From: Streptomyces acidiscabies
Lineage (GTDB): Bacteria > Actinomycetota > Actinomycetes > Streptomycetales > Streptomycetaceae
Length of the DNA stretch: 64,000 nt
Assembly: GCF_020010905.1 (NCBI RefSeq)
Contig: NZ_JAGJBY010000001.1
Location: 868,001 to 932,000 of the forward strand
Reading direction: 5' to 3'
A model generated the notes under the pieces. That model searched no databases. It was not told where the DNA came from and saw only the letters and a list, made by a program, of their open reading frames with translations. This document shows, in pieces, positions 26,121-34,342 of the stretch (within the stretch, counting starts at the first letter, position 1; every line of letters begins with the position of its first letter). A program made the position numbers and the translations under genes.

Positions 26121-26481
26121 GTTCCACCTCATGCATGTTGACGATCTGAATGCCGCCCACCTGCGTCGGCCCACGGAACTGGTTGTCGTGAACGTTCAGT
26201 TGAATACGAGGCTCCGGCTCTCCCAGGACGTCCCGGAGCTGCTGGACAAGGCGTCCATCGGACGCTGCAAGTCGCTGGACGTACTCGTGCACGGCGCTAT
26301 GCAACCTCGCGGGGTCCACCTCGCGAAGACGGTCAAGATCTTCGATGCTGGCGCCTTCGTTGTTTCGCGAGCGGCTCAAGATCGCGCTCAACCTCGGTCG
26401 TAAGGATGTGTAGGCATCGCTGACCAGTAGTCCGGTAAGTGCCGTCGTGACGCTCTCAGCCACAAAGCCCAAATCTGGCAT
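26104..26481 (-). CDS. Helical protein with C-terminal RHIM/amyloid-like motif
   Basis: 125 residues. The first ~90 are predicted helical, resembling the short helical N-terminal domains that precede amyloid signalling motifs in actinobacteria. Residues 100-112 read NQFRGPTQVGGIQ, sharing N-x-F-x-G-P-T-x-x-G-G-x-Q with the downstream membrane protein. A TTA codon (26401-26403) makes it bldA-dependent. It is first in a two-gene operon, divergent from the 386-aa membrane protein. Plausible role: a nucleating sensor that passes an amyloid fold to the membrane partner. The motif match is seen; the role is inferred. Confidence 0.7.
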   Translation of the reverse strand: MPDLGFVAESVTTALTGLLVSDAYTSLRPRLSAILSRSRNNEGASIEDLDRLREVDPARLHSAVHEYVQRLAASDGRLVQQLRDVLGEPEPRIQLNVHDNQFRGPTQVGGIQIVNMHEVEHEPEL

Positions 26482-26693
26482 GCATCCCCCTGTCGCTTCG
26501 GATGCATCAAGACTATGGAGGGCAACGCACTCTGTCAGAGAGATCGATGAACAACACCGCTTCCTCCCAGACGCTCGCGCGCAACTACCCCCCCCCGAGC
26601 GGCCTGTCTGCCGTCGGCACGCTTGGCTTCAAAAGTGGCGTCATAGACGAAATGCGGCGCGAGTGAAGCATTACAGTGACATGCTAGGCGGCT

Positions 26694-27854
26694 GTGATCA
26701 CACAGATACGCGATCGCTTCACGCGAGTTCAAGAGCAGCTACGGGCGTTCCAGCATGGCCTCCGCGAGGCGTTCGACAGCGCGCGACAGCAGCATGGCCA
26801 AGACAGGCTGGCCGGGATACAGCAATCATTGAATGCGATGCAGCCGGACTGGGAGATACCCAGACCCGTCGCAGATGGTGTACGCGCTTGGGCATTCAGC
26901 GCCGCACTGTGGAGGCCCTTTCGGAAATGGTGCATGAGGTTATCATTGGCCGGGTGGATCCTCGTTCTTGTCTTGATTTCCGACATTCCATCCGATGAGT
27001 CACCACCTGAACCCCTGTCCGTAGAGAAAGTGGTCAAGGCCGCTTCGTGGCTGGAAAACAAGTCGGCAATAATCTGGGACCACCCCGGCATCGCCCTCCA
27101 TCTCCTGCAGAGTGTGACCATGCGGTGGATCTTCATCGTCCTGGTTGTGTACTGGCTGTTCCGAGGACTCCCCAATGCTCAGGTCCGTCGCCCCTTGGAA
27201 CCGCCCAGGTGGACGCACCCGCTGCAGAGGGTGATCAATTCGCTGGCGTGGGCTGCAACGCTTGAGCGTAGATTCCGAGCCACCGCGGTGCTCGCTTCTG
27301 CAGCCAACCGCTGTGGAATCGCCTATCGAAGGCAGAATAATCCATGGGAATCGTCACCAGCCGCCATGATGGAGCGGCATCTGCTTTCAGCGGAACACTT
27401 CATACTGACCGCGTGGAAGCGGTGGCCTACATTGAAGGAGCGCGCTGTAAAGCACCGGAGGCATGCGCTGCAAGAGCATGCTGGTCTGGTGGCTGCCGCC
27501 CTCCGGAAGGAAGCACTGCGTCTCGACGGCCCCGAATGCGACGAAGCATTGAAGCGCCTGGCCGAAATGTTGATCACCATTGCTGAGCGCTATTCTGACG
27601 GTCACTTGGGGGCTCTTCTGCCGAAAAATGATTTGGAAGGGCTCACGCCCGTTCGACACCGTGAGGGGTGGCAACTCACTCTGATGGTGAGCGGCATCGT
27701 CGCTGTCACAGCGGGAGCAGCGGCGGCGGGACTTCCCGATGGTGCTGCCACCGTAGCGGGACCTGCTCTTGCGGGCTTAGTGATGTGGCGGGTCAACAAA
27801 CGCCATGGCGGACGAGAGACCGGGGACGCGTTCGATCTTTTCCGGCCACGCTGA
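26694..27854 (+). CDS. Multi-pass membrane protein of unknown function
   Basis: 386 residues from a GTG start; not recognised. Hydrophobic segments lie near residues 82-97 and 150-165 and in the C-terminal third (about 325-345 and 350-368). Between them is a long basic soluble region rich in Arg, Trp and His. It contains two TTA codons (26940-26942 and 27777-27779), so it is expected to be bldA-dependent. GC content is lower than in the flanking chromosome. It is divergent from the RHIM-like pair across a 212-bp gap and may belong to the same system. Confidence 0.65.
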   Translation: MITQIRDRFTRVQEQLRAFQHGLREAFDSARQQHGQDRLAGIQQSLNAMQPDWEIPRPVADGVRAWAFSAALWRPFRKWCMRLSLAGWILVLVLISDIPSDESPPEPLSVEKVVKAASWLENKSAIIWDHPGIALHLLQSVTMRWIFIVLVVYWLFRGLPNAQVRRPLEPPRWTHPLQRVINSLAWAATLERRFRATAVLASAANRCGIAYRRQNNPWESSPAAMMERHLLSAEHFILTAWKRWPTLKERAVKHRRHALQEHAGLVAAALRKEALRLDGPECDEALKRLAEMLITIAERYSDGHLGALLPKNDLEGLTPVRHREGWQLTLMVSGIVAVTAGAAAAGLPDGAATVAGPALAGLVMWRVNKRHGGRETGDAFDLFRPR

Positions 27855-27920
27855 CGGCCGACTCCTGGTCACAGCAGCAGTTGGATTTGTCTTCGAGCTG
27901 ACGGCGAAAGAGTCGCTGTC

Positions 27921-28955
27921 TCAGCCGAAGGCGAGTTCGCGGAAGGTGTTGCGGATTTCGGTGAGGGGCTGGCGGTCGCGGGTGTAGTAGAGCTTGTTGG
28001 TCAGTAGTACGGCCCAGCGTCCCTGGTCGGGGGAGATCCACATGCCCGTTCCGGTGAAGCCGTAGTGCACCCAGACATCCTGGGTCGGCTTGGTTCCGGG
28101 AGCCGGGTGCCAGAACAGGCCGCGTACGGGCTCCAGTTCACCGGTCTGGATCGTCAGCGACTCAGTCACCCAGGCCGGCCCGAAGCCGGCCTGCTCCGGT
28201 GCAGAGGTGTCGCCCAGCATGTGACACAGGAACGCGGCGAGGTCGTCGAGGACGGTGAAGGCGCCGGCGATGCCGCACACGCCGCCCAGGAGCCGCGCGG
28301 AGAAGTCATGGGCGACGCCTTTGAGGTGAGCCCCGGTGTCCTGGTCGAACTCGGTCGGTGCGCACCTCGCGGTGATCTCCGTCGGCAGCGGCCCGAACCG
28401 GGTGGTGTTCATACCGAGCGGCTGCCAGCTCCGCTCCGTGGCGAGTTGGTCGAGGCGTCGGCCCGAGAGGTGCTCGGCGAGGTAGCCGAGGACGAGGGCG
28501 GCCCGGTCGGTGTACTCGACGGCCTCTCCGGGCTGGCGGTGCAGTCCTTCTCTCAGTACGCCGTCGCGGATGTCCTGCGGGTCGGTGCCGTAGAGGTTCT
28601 TCAGTTGGGCCCGCAGCGGAACGCCGGCCGTGTGGGTCAGCAACTGGCGGGCGGTCACCGATCCGAGCGCGTGGTCTTCGACCTCGGGCCAGAAGGTACC
28701 GAGGGGGGAGTCGAGGTCGAGCTTGCCTTCTTCCCGCAGGGAGCCGATGGAGGACCACACCGCGAGGATCTTGGTGAGACTGGCGGCGTCGAAGACGGTG
28801 TCGGGCCGCATCGGCACATCCGGCTGCGCGGGGTCGAGGACCCCTGTGGTGCCGTGGACGTGAGTTCCGGCGGCGTCTCCGACGGCCCATACAGCGCCGG
28901 GGTAGACCTTGTCGCGGACGCCTTCGCTCAGGAGTTGTTCGATGCGGTACGTCAT
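27921..28955 (-). CDS. Serine hydrolase, class C beta-lactamase family
   Basis: 344-residue cytoplasmic member of the beta-lactamase/esterase (PF00144) family; no signal peptide. The S-x-x-K motif is SLTK near residue 59, the second motif is Y-T-D (instead of Y-x-N) in VEYTDRAAL, and the third is likely HYGFTGTG. With YTD it is more likely an esterase, transesterase or D-aminopeptidase than a true beta-lactamase. It lies 121 bp downstream of the glycosyltransferase in the same direction and may be the last gene of the island operon. Confidence 0.85.
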   Translation of the reverse strand: MTYRIEQLLSEGVRDKVYPGAVWAVGDAAGTHVHGTTGVLDPAQPDVPMRPDTVFDAASLTKILAVWSSIGSLREEGKLDLDSPLGTFWPEVEDHALGSVTARQLLTHTAGVPLRAQLKNLYGTDPQDIRDGVLREGLHRQPGEAVEYTDRAALVLGYLAEHLSGRRLDQLATERSWQPLGMNTTRFGPLPTEITARCAPTEFDQDTGAHLKGVAHDFSARLLGGVCGIAGAFTVLDDLAAFLCHMLGDTSAPEQAGFGPAWVTESLTIQTGELEPVRGLFWHPAPGTKPTQDVWVHYGFTGTGMWISPDQGRWAVLLTNKLYYTRDRQPLTEIRNTFRELAFG

Positions 28956-29076
28956 GCATGGTCTCCCTGTTCGCAGTGGGCATCCCGCCGGTCAGCGTAG
29001 TGACGCGGGCGGGATGAGTGGAGGAACGGCGTGCGGGGCTGCCTTCGCCTCCGGACGGCTTGGTCTCCGTACCTGC

Positions 29077-30162
29077 TCAGGAGAGTTCGAGCAGAGCTTG
29101 TGCGGCACGCGACAGCGGGTATCGAGCAGCGTTCGCGTAACCCGCCTGCCGCAGCTCGGACAGCAGGCCGGGTGAGGTTCGGAGCCGATCCAGATCGCGG
29201 GCGAGAGCAGCCGAGTTGGTGAAGTCGGTGGCGACGCCGGAGGCGGCGAGGGTCTCGTTGAGGCCGGGTACGGGTTGGTGGAGGACGGGCAGTCCACAGG
29301 CTTGGGCCTCCAGCGCGACCAGGCCCATGGCCTCCAGGGTGGTGGACGGCATGACCAGCACGTCGTGTTCGGCGAACACCTTCCACAGATGCGGGCGGCG
29401 TAACCAGCCGAGGTAGCGGGGCCGTATGTCGGCCCGGTGCAACAACGGTGCCAGGGCGTGGAATTGGGCCTGGGGTGCGGCGATGCTCAGTTCGACACCC
29501 GGCACGGGCGCCAGGCTTTTGACCAGTGCCTCGGCCCCCTTCTCGGCTGTCAGCCGTCCCGCGTACAGCAGCCGTAGGTGGCTGGTGGTGCGGGGTGGCC
29601 GGGGTGGCGGGTCAGTGAGCAGGTGATCGGGGATGCCCCAGGAGATCTGGGTGACCTTCCGGCGGTCGGTCTGCGGGGCGAGTTCGAGGAGGCGGTCGGC
29701 CATTGCTCCCGTCGGTACGACGATCGCGTCGGCGGCTCTGGCGGTCTCCCGCAGGACACGGAGTTGATCGCGGTGAGCCTCGGCGAAGATCAGGTCGGTG
29801 CCGTGGACCAGAGCGATGCGGGGGTGCAGGGGCAGGGCTCGGATCAGCGCGGGGCTGGCTCCGAAGGTGAGGTGCTGGAGGTGCAGGACGCTGATCCGAG
29901 CTGGGTCGATCGCGGCTGAAAGAGCCTCGCTCAGGGCTGCGACGTAACGGCCGAATGCCGGGCCTTCCAAGCACTTCCCGGCGACGGGAAGCAGGTCGAG
30001 CCCGGCCGGGAGGTGGTGTCTGACGTCGGGCGGGCCCAGCATGAACGCGCGTGCCGGGATCAAAGGGCGGTCACCGGTGTAGAGATCGAGGAAGAGTTCG
30101 ACGCTGCCGCCCGGGCTTCCGGCGGGCAGGTCCAGCAGGGTGGCGGCCGGATGGGGACTCAC
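29077..30162 (-). CDS. Glycosyltransferase, GT4-like
   Basis: 361 residues with the GT-B fold pattern. The N-terminal domain has VHGTDLIF near residue 120; the C-terminal Rossmann domain begins LLYAGRLTAEKGAEAL, and the donor-binding E-x7-E region is STTLEAMGLVALEAQACG. It probably transfers a sugar from a nucleotide-sugar to the product of the operon. The GTG start overlaps the stop of the upstream deaminase-like gene by 4 bp (GTGA) and follows GGAGGAG, so translation is coupled. Acceptor and sugar are unknown. Confidence 0.85.
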   Translation of the reverse strand: MSPHPAATLLDLPAGSPGGSVELFLDLYTGDRPLIPARAFMLGPPDVRHHLPAGLDLLPVAGKCLEGPAFGRYVAALSEALSAAIDPARISVLHLQHLTFGASPALIRALPLHPRIALVHGTDLIFAEAHRDQLRVLRETARAADAIVVPTGAMADRLLELAPQTDRRKVTQISWGIPDHLLTDPPPRPPRTTSHLRLLYAGRLTAEKGAEALVKSLAPVPGVELSIAAPQAQFHALAPLLHRADIRPRYLGWLRRPHLWKVFAEHDVLVMPSTTLEAMGLVALEAQACGLPVLHQPVPGLNETLAASGVATDFTNSAALARDLDRLRTSPGLLSELRQAGYANAARYPLSRAAQALLELS

Positions 30163-30695
30163 AGGACTCCTCCGCGGATCTCTTCGTAGAGGCGGGAGAT
30201 GTCGATGCCCTCCGTGTTCGCGTACTTGGAGAGTTGCTGCTGATAGCTGGCAGGCGTGCCGTAGGCGGTGAGGAAGACGAGCTTGCCGAACGTCATCCCC
30301 GGATAGACCCGGACGGGCTTGGCAGCGCGGATCTCCAACGTCCAGCGGATGGCGTGGCCTTGGTGGCCGAGCGGGGCGGAGACGTGGACCCAGATGCCGA
30401 GTGCGCCGATGGTGCGGTCGCCGTTGAGCATCTGCGCGTACGTCTCCGAGCCGGTCCTCTCCAGCGTGATGCCGAGGTAGAGCATCCCCGGCTGCAACAC
30501 CAGACCCGTTGCGGGGATGGCCTGTTCGACGAACGCGGTGGGAGCGGCGGTATCCAGGTCACCGGCACACATGCGGAGCCTGTCTCCGAGCCGCCAGTCG
30601 TAGGCGTTCGGGGAAAGGCGGGCGGGGTCGTACGGGTCGATCGTGATCTCGCCGGTCTGGAGGGCAGCGCTGATCGCGGGGCCGGTGAGGATCAC
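30159..30695 (-). CDS. dCTP deaminase-like protein A (keeps catalytic Glu)
   Basis: 178 residues of the dCTP deaminase/dUTPase superfamily, which forms trimers with active sites at subunit interfaces. The N-terminal segment ILTGPAIS...IDPYDPARLSPNAYDWRLGD is typical. The Glu equivalent to E. coli Dcd Glu138 is present (RWTLEI). The nucleotide-binding motif equivalent to GRSSLARLGL has become GDRTIGALGI, losing both Ser and the Arg. It is therefore unlikely to work alone. The GTG start overlaps the stop of paralogue B by 4 bp. It may supply the catalytic Glu in a mixed trimer with B. Confidence 0.82.
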   Translation of the reverse strand: MILTGPAISAALQTGEITIDPYDPARLSPNAYDWRLGDRLRMCAGDLDTAAPTAFVEQAIPATGLVLQPGMLYLGITLERTGSETYAQMLNGDRTIGALGIWVHVSAPLGHQGHAIRWTLEIRAAKPVRVYPGMTFGKLVFLTAYGTPASYQQQLSKYANTEGIDISRLYEEIRGGVL

Positions 30696-31231
30696 GAGGC
30701 GACCGGCTTCAACGGGGTGACATCCCGCCAGTACTTCGACGGCTGCGGGCCTGTGGCGGCCTGGTACTTGCCTTGGTAAGGGGTGATTTCGCCGGTGGAG
30801 ACGAAGAACATGATCTGCGCGATCTTCATCCCGGTGTACACCCGCACCGGACGGACCGGCGAGAGCATCAGCGTCCATTGGCCGTGGAAGCCGATGTCGC
30901 CGATGGGGGCGGTGATCTCGACGAAGAGGCCGAGCCTGCCGACCGAGGAACGGCCGAACAGCAGCGGCACGAAGGAATCGGAGCCGACGTGTTCGAGAGT
31001 GTGCCCGAGGTACAACTCGCCGGGCTGGAGCACGTATCCGTCCGTCCCGATTTCCCACTCACGCGTGAGGTTCGGACGGTAGGAGTCGATCACCGTGTCG
31101 GCATAGGTCAGCAGGGTGGGACCGAGGCGGACGTTGTAGCTGTTGGGGTTGACCTGTTCCAGCTCGAAGGGGTCGATGGTCAGACGACCGTCGCGGGCAG
31201 CTGCGGTGATCTCGGGTCCGGTGAGGATCAC
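30692..31231 (-). CDS. dCTP deaminase-like protein B (keeps SSxxR motif)
   Basis: 179 residues, paralogous to the downstream protein A. It keeps the substrate motif GRSSVGRLGL (E. coli GRSSLARLGL), but the position of the catalytic Glu138 is Met (QWTLML). NPNSYNVRLG at about residue 30 is family-typical. With A it forms a pair that has lost complementary active-site residues. GTG start; 4-bp overlaps with both neighbours, so expression should be near equimolar with A. It could act on a nucleotide or a modified nucleotide rather than dCTP. Confidence 0.82.
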   Translation of the reverse strand: MILTGPEITAAARDGRLTIDPFELEQVNPNSYNVRLGPTLLTYADTVIDSYRPNLTREWEIGTDGYVLQPGELYLGHTLEHVGSDSFVPLLFGRSSVGRLGLFVEITAPIGDIGFHGQWTLMLSPVRPVRVYTGMKIAQIMFFVSTGEITPYQGKYQAATGPQPSKYWRDVTPLKPVAS

Positions 31232-32424
31232 TGCTCGCCTCCTGCGGCAGTAACGACGCGTTGTACGGCTTGGCCAAGTCGTAGCCCGGCTTGGCGCGTT
31301 CGTCCGCCCAAGTGGTTGTCGGCGAGGTAGTCGGTTGTCAGCACGCTGCTCACCGCCAATGGAAGAGGCATAGGGGCGATGGCCAACGGGCCTACATGTT
31401 CGGCGAGTTGCCCGAAGAGCTGAGCGCGCTCGTCTGGAAGAGCGGCGTGGACGAGGTGGTTGTCGAAGGGCTCGACGGCCAACAGGTCGCCGAGGGTGAG
31501 CACTTCGCCGAGCGGTACGGAGCGGAGCGCGGTCTCGTTGAGGATCACTGCGTCCGCGCCGAGGCCGGAGCGGAGTCGGCCGGCGATCTCTCGCAGCAGA
31601 CGGCTTCGGTCCAACTCGCCATTGCGATAGGGCTCGTTCACGGTTCCGAGCGGACTCGCCAGCTTCCGGCCGATGAAGGAAATCTTCTCCTGCACCGTGG
31701 CGAGGTCTTCGGGAACTGCGGCAGCGTTGGGAAAGGTGCATGTGCGAGCGGTCCAGCCGCTGCCGACCGATGTCGCGGTGGCATAGCCGATGCCGAGTTC
31801 ACACCCCTTGACGATCAGCGTGTCACCGATGCGCACCGGGCCGTAGGTGTCGCTGTGGCAGTGCCCGGCAAAGATGACGTCCACGCGCGGGCAGGCGGCG
31901 GCCAGCTCCAGGTCCTTCTCGAAGCCGGAGTGGGACAACACGATCCAGGCGTCGGCTCGGTGGTGGTTCTCCAGCATCACCTCGCGCAGGGCGTGAGCGG
32001 GGTCGGTGACGTGGTGGCCGTTGCGGTCGCGGGTGGGGATCGTGTGGAACGCCTGGGGACCGATCACCGTCGTGATGGCGACCCGTTGGCTGCCGATCCT
32101 CTTGACGCAGACCCGGTCGAAGAGCGGTTTGCCGTTGGCGTCGGAGGCGTTGGCGCACAAGGTCATCTCGTGCAGCCCTGGTTCGAAGTAGTGCGGCCAG
32201 CCGTGATTCCCGGGCGCGAGCAGGTCGTACAGGCTGGTGAGGATCTCGCGCTCGATCCGGCCCTTGCCGAAGCGGTGGTAGCCGCTCCCTTCGAAGAAGT
32301 CGCCGCAGTCCACGATCAGGCTCTCGGCCCTGGCGGTGTGGAGGTGCGTGAGCATTGGCGTGGCCACATCGAAGGCCGAGTGGACGTCGGTCGTAGCGAT
32401 GATCTTCCGTAACCATCGGCTCAT
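31228..32424 (-). CDS. 5'-nucleotidase / metallophosphoesterase (UshA-like)
   Basis: 398 residues. The N-terminal calcineurin-like domain has ATTDVHSAFD, DCGDFFEGS, APGNHGWPHY and FAGHCHSDT, the two-metal set. The C-terminal domain (about 270-398) matches the nucleotidase substrate-binding domain. Unlike classical UshA it has no signal peptide, so it acts in the cytoplasm, probably removing a phosphate from a nucleotide intermediate. ATG start, 4-bp overlap with the MurA-like gene upstream and with deaminase-like B downstream. Confidence 0.85.
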   Translation of the reverse strand: MSRWLRKIIATTDVHSAFDVATPMLTHLHTARAESLIVDCGDFFEGSGYHRFGKGRIEREILTSLYDLLAPGNHGWPHYFEPGLHEMTLCANASDANGKPLFDRVCVKRIGSQRVAITTVIGPQAFHTIPTRDRNGHHVTDPAHALREVMLENHHRADAWIVLSHSGFEKDLELAAACPRVDVIFAGHCHSDTYGPVRIGDTLIVKGCELGIGYATATSVGSGWTARTCTFPNAAAVPEDLATVQEKISFIGRKLASPLGTVNEPYRNGELDRSRLLREIAGRLRSGLGADAVILNETALRSVPLGEVLTLGDLLAVEPFDNHLVHAALPDERAQLFGQLAEHVGPLAIAPMPLPLAVSSVLTTDYLADNHLGGRTRQAGLRLGQAVQRVVTAAGGEQ

Positions 32425-33740
32425 GGGGTGACCTCGTAGATGTCAGCGCCGAGGGCGTGCAGTTTGGTGGGCAGGTCGGCGTGTCCGCGCCGGAGTTGGT
32501 CGAGGCCGCCCAGCGTGGTGGCACCGCGCGCGGTGAGGCCGGTGATGAGCAGGGCGGAGCCCGTGCGGATGTCGGTGGCCTCCACTCTGGTCCCGGTCAG
32601 TTGCTGCGGGCCGGTGAGGCGGCACTTGGTGGGCGACAGGTCGTGGATCTCGGCGCCGAGACGGGTGAATTGGGGCAGGAGGTTGCCGTGGCGGCCGGGG
32701 TTGATGGTGTCGGAGAAGAGATGGGTGCCAGGGCGGGTGAGGGCCAAAGCCATCAAGGACGGTTCGAAGTCGGCGTCCAGGCCGCCGGGGGAGAGGGAGG
32801 CGACGGCTCGTAGCGGCCGGCCGGTGGGCCGGGTGTCGTGGGCGTGGACGGTCAGTACGTCGTCTTCGACGCTGGTCGGCACGCCGAGCCTTCGCAGGGC
32901 GCTGACCAGGGGTACGACGTCGTCGCCGCGTACACCGCAGATACGTGCGTCGCCGCCCGTCACCGCGACGGCACAGGCCAGCGTGCCGGCTTCGATCTTG
33001 TCGCCGGGTACCTTCCAGGCGATGGCCTCCGTGAGGGTGGTCGGGAGTGGTGCGAGCGAGAGAAGGGACCCGGCGGCCCGGCAATGCCATCCAGTCGTCC
33101 GTAACGCCTCTACGACACTGAGCACTTCCGGCGAGAGGTTGGGCCCACCCAGCCTCAGCGGCCGTCCGGCCACGACAGCGCGCAGAACGGCGGCGATGGT
33201 CGCACCTCGGGAACGGAAGGGCAGCATGATCGAGACCGTTCCGGTCCGCGCGGCGGCTGCTTCCACGAGGTAGCCCCGGTCGTCGACGGTCGCGCGGTCA
33301 CCGAAGCGCTCGTAGACCGTGAAGTGCTGCTCCATACCGCGCTCCCCGATCCGGCATCCGCCCGGCCAGGGGAGCCGGGCCCGTCCGTATGCACCGAGCA
33401 GTGCCGGCACGAGGTAGTACGAGGCTCGGATGCGTGCGGCGGTCTCGGGGTCGGGCCCCGATTTCGGCCTGCCGCTGGGCAGGATGGCCACGGTGTGCGG
33501 ATCGGAGACGGGGCGTGCTGTGTGCCAGCCGGACTGCTGGAGCAGGGCGAGCATCGTTTCGACGTCGGTGTTCGCCGGGACGTTGCCCAGGTGTACCGGC
33601 CGGTGCAGGGTCGCGGCGGCGGCCAGAAGGGGCAGGGCCGCGTTCTTGGACCCGTCGACTGTCACGGAACCTGCGAGAGGGGTCCCGGGCCGGATGGCGA
33701 CCACTTCAGCGGCGACCGGGGGAATCCTTACGGCTGTCAA
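32421..33740 (-). CDS. MurA-like enolpyruvyl transferase
   Basis: 439 residues of the EPSP-synthase/MurA family, with DGSKNAALPLLAA at the N-terminus (Lys31-type residue) and the MurA cysteine loop PGGCRIGERGMEQH, Cys129 retained. The rest diverges from housekeeping MurA. Enolpyruvyl transferases of this type act on UMP in nikkomycin and polyoxin synthesis, so a nucleotide acceptor is plausible here. TTG start with AAAGGAG 7 bases upstream; 3 bases after the HATPase stop. A second MurA in an island could alternatively give fosfomycin-type target redundancy, but retained Cys129 argues against resistance. Confidence 0.85.
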   Translation of the reverse strand: MTAVRIPPVAAEVVAIRPGTPLAGSVTVDGSKNAALPLLAAAATLHRPVHLGNVPANTDVETMLALLQQSGWHTARPVSDPHTVAILPSGRPKSGPDPETAARIRASYYLVPALLGAYGRARLPWPGGCRIGERGMEQHFTVYERFGDRATVDDRGYLVEAAAARTGTVSIMLPFRSRGATIAAVLRAVVAGRPLRLGGPNLSPEVLSVVEALRTTGWHCRAAGSLLSLAPLPTTLTEAIAWKVPGDKIEAGTLACAVAVTGGDARICGVRGDDVVPLVSALRRLGVPTSVEDDVLTVHAHDTRPTGRPLRAVASLSPGGLDADFEPSLMALALTRPGTHLFSDTINPGRHGNLLPQFTRLGAEIHDLSPTKCRLTGPQQLTGTRVEATDIRTGSALLITGLTARGATTLGGLDQLRRGHADLPTKLHALGADIYEVTP

Positions 33741-33743
33741 CCG

Positions 33744-34175
33744 TCAACTCCTTTGCGGGGGAAGGCATTGTGAGGGCTGTTCCGGACCGGTGACCTTGAA
33801 CTCGGCCCAGCACCGCTTGCCGGAGGGCAGCAGGTCGATCCCGTGGCGATCCGCGAAGGCGGCGACGATGAGCAGGCCGCGTCCGCCCTCCTCTTCCGCG
33901 TCCGGAAGCCCGACCTGTGGGGCCTGGGAGCTGGCATCGGTCACCTCGATCAGCAGGCGTTCGTCGTACAAGCGGGCGCCGGCCGAGATGGGACCGTGGC
34001 CCGCGTGCCGTACCGCGTTGGCAAGCAACTCGGCGGCGACCAGTTCCGCCGTCTCCAGAAGTTCCTGATCGAGGGAGGCGTCCCAGCCCCGTATCCCGAT
34101 CGCGAGCCGCCGGCGTGCCGAACTGGAGGCAGCAGCGGTGCCGTGAACGGGAAAGTGGATCTGATGCGCTTCCAT
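33744..34175 (-). CDS. RsbW-like ATP-binding regulatory protein
   Basis: 143-residue single HATPase_c domain of the anti-sigma/serine-kinase type: N-box ELLANAVRHAG, G1 EVTDAS, G2 GGRGLLIV. Stand-alone Streptomyces proteins of this kind regulate sigma factors or metabolic clusters. The ATG at 34175 has a perfect AGGAGG 6 bases upstream. It is the first gene of the operon and is separated from the MurA-like gene by 3 bp. The partner sigma factor or anti-anti-sigma factor is not in the window. Confidence 0.85.
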   Translation of the reverse strand: MEAHQIHFPVHGTAAASSSARRRLAIGIRGWDASLDQELLETAELVAAELLANAVRHAGHGPISAGARLYDERLLIEVTDASSQAPQVGLPDAEEEGGRGLLIVAAFADRHGIDLLPSGKRCWAEFKVTGPEQPSQCLPPQRS

Positions 34176-34342
34176 GAGCGGCCTCCTGGATCGGTGTGGC
34201 GGCTCCACGCAACCGCTTCGGAGGCAATCGGGGCCACGCCGTGTGCCGTCGCCGCATCACTTATGCAGGAGCTGCATCGCGTCCAATTGCCGCTCGGTTA
34301 CGCTCGGTTGAGCAGGCAGGATCGGCGGCGGCAGAAGGGGCC

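Noticed and set aside
26447..26998. 183-codon plus-strand frame
   Set aside because: Overlaps the starts of two better genes in opposite directions, has no ribosome site and no domain.
27921..28955. Serine hydrolase as an antibiotic-resistance beta-lactamase
   Set aside because: No signal peptide and the second motif is Y-T-D instead of Y-x-N; an esterase or peptidase-like role is more likely.
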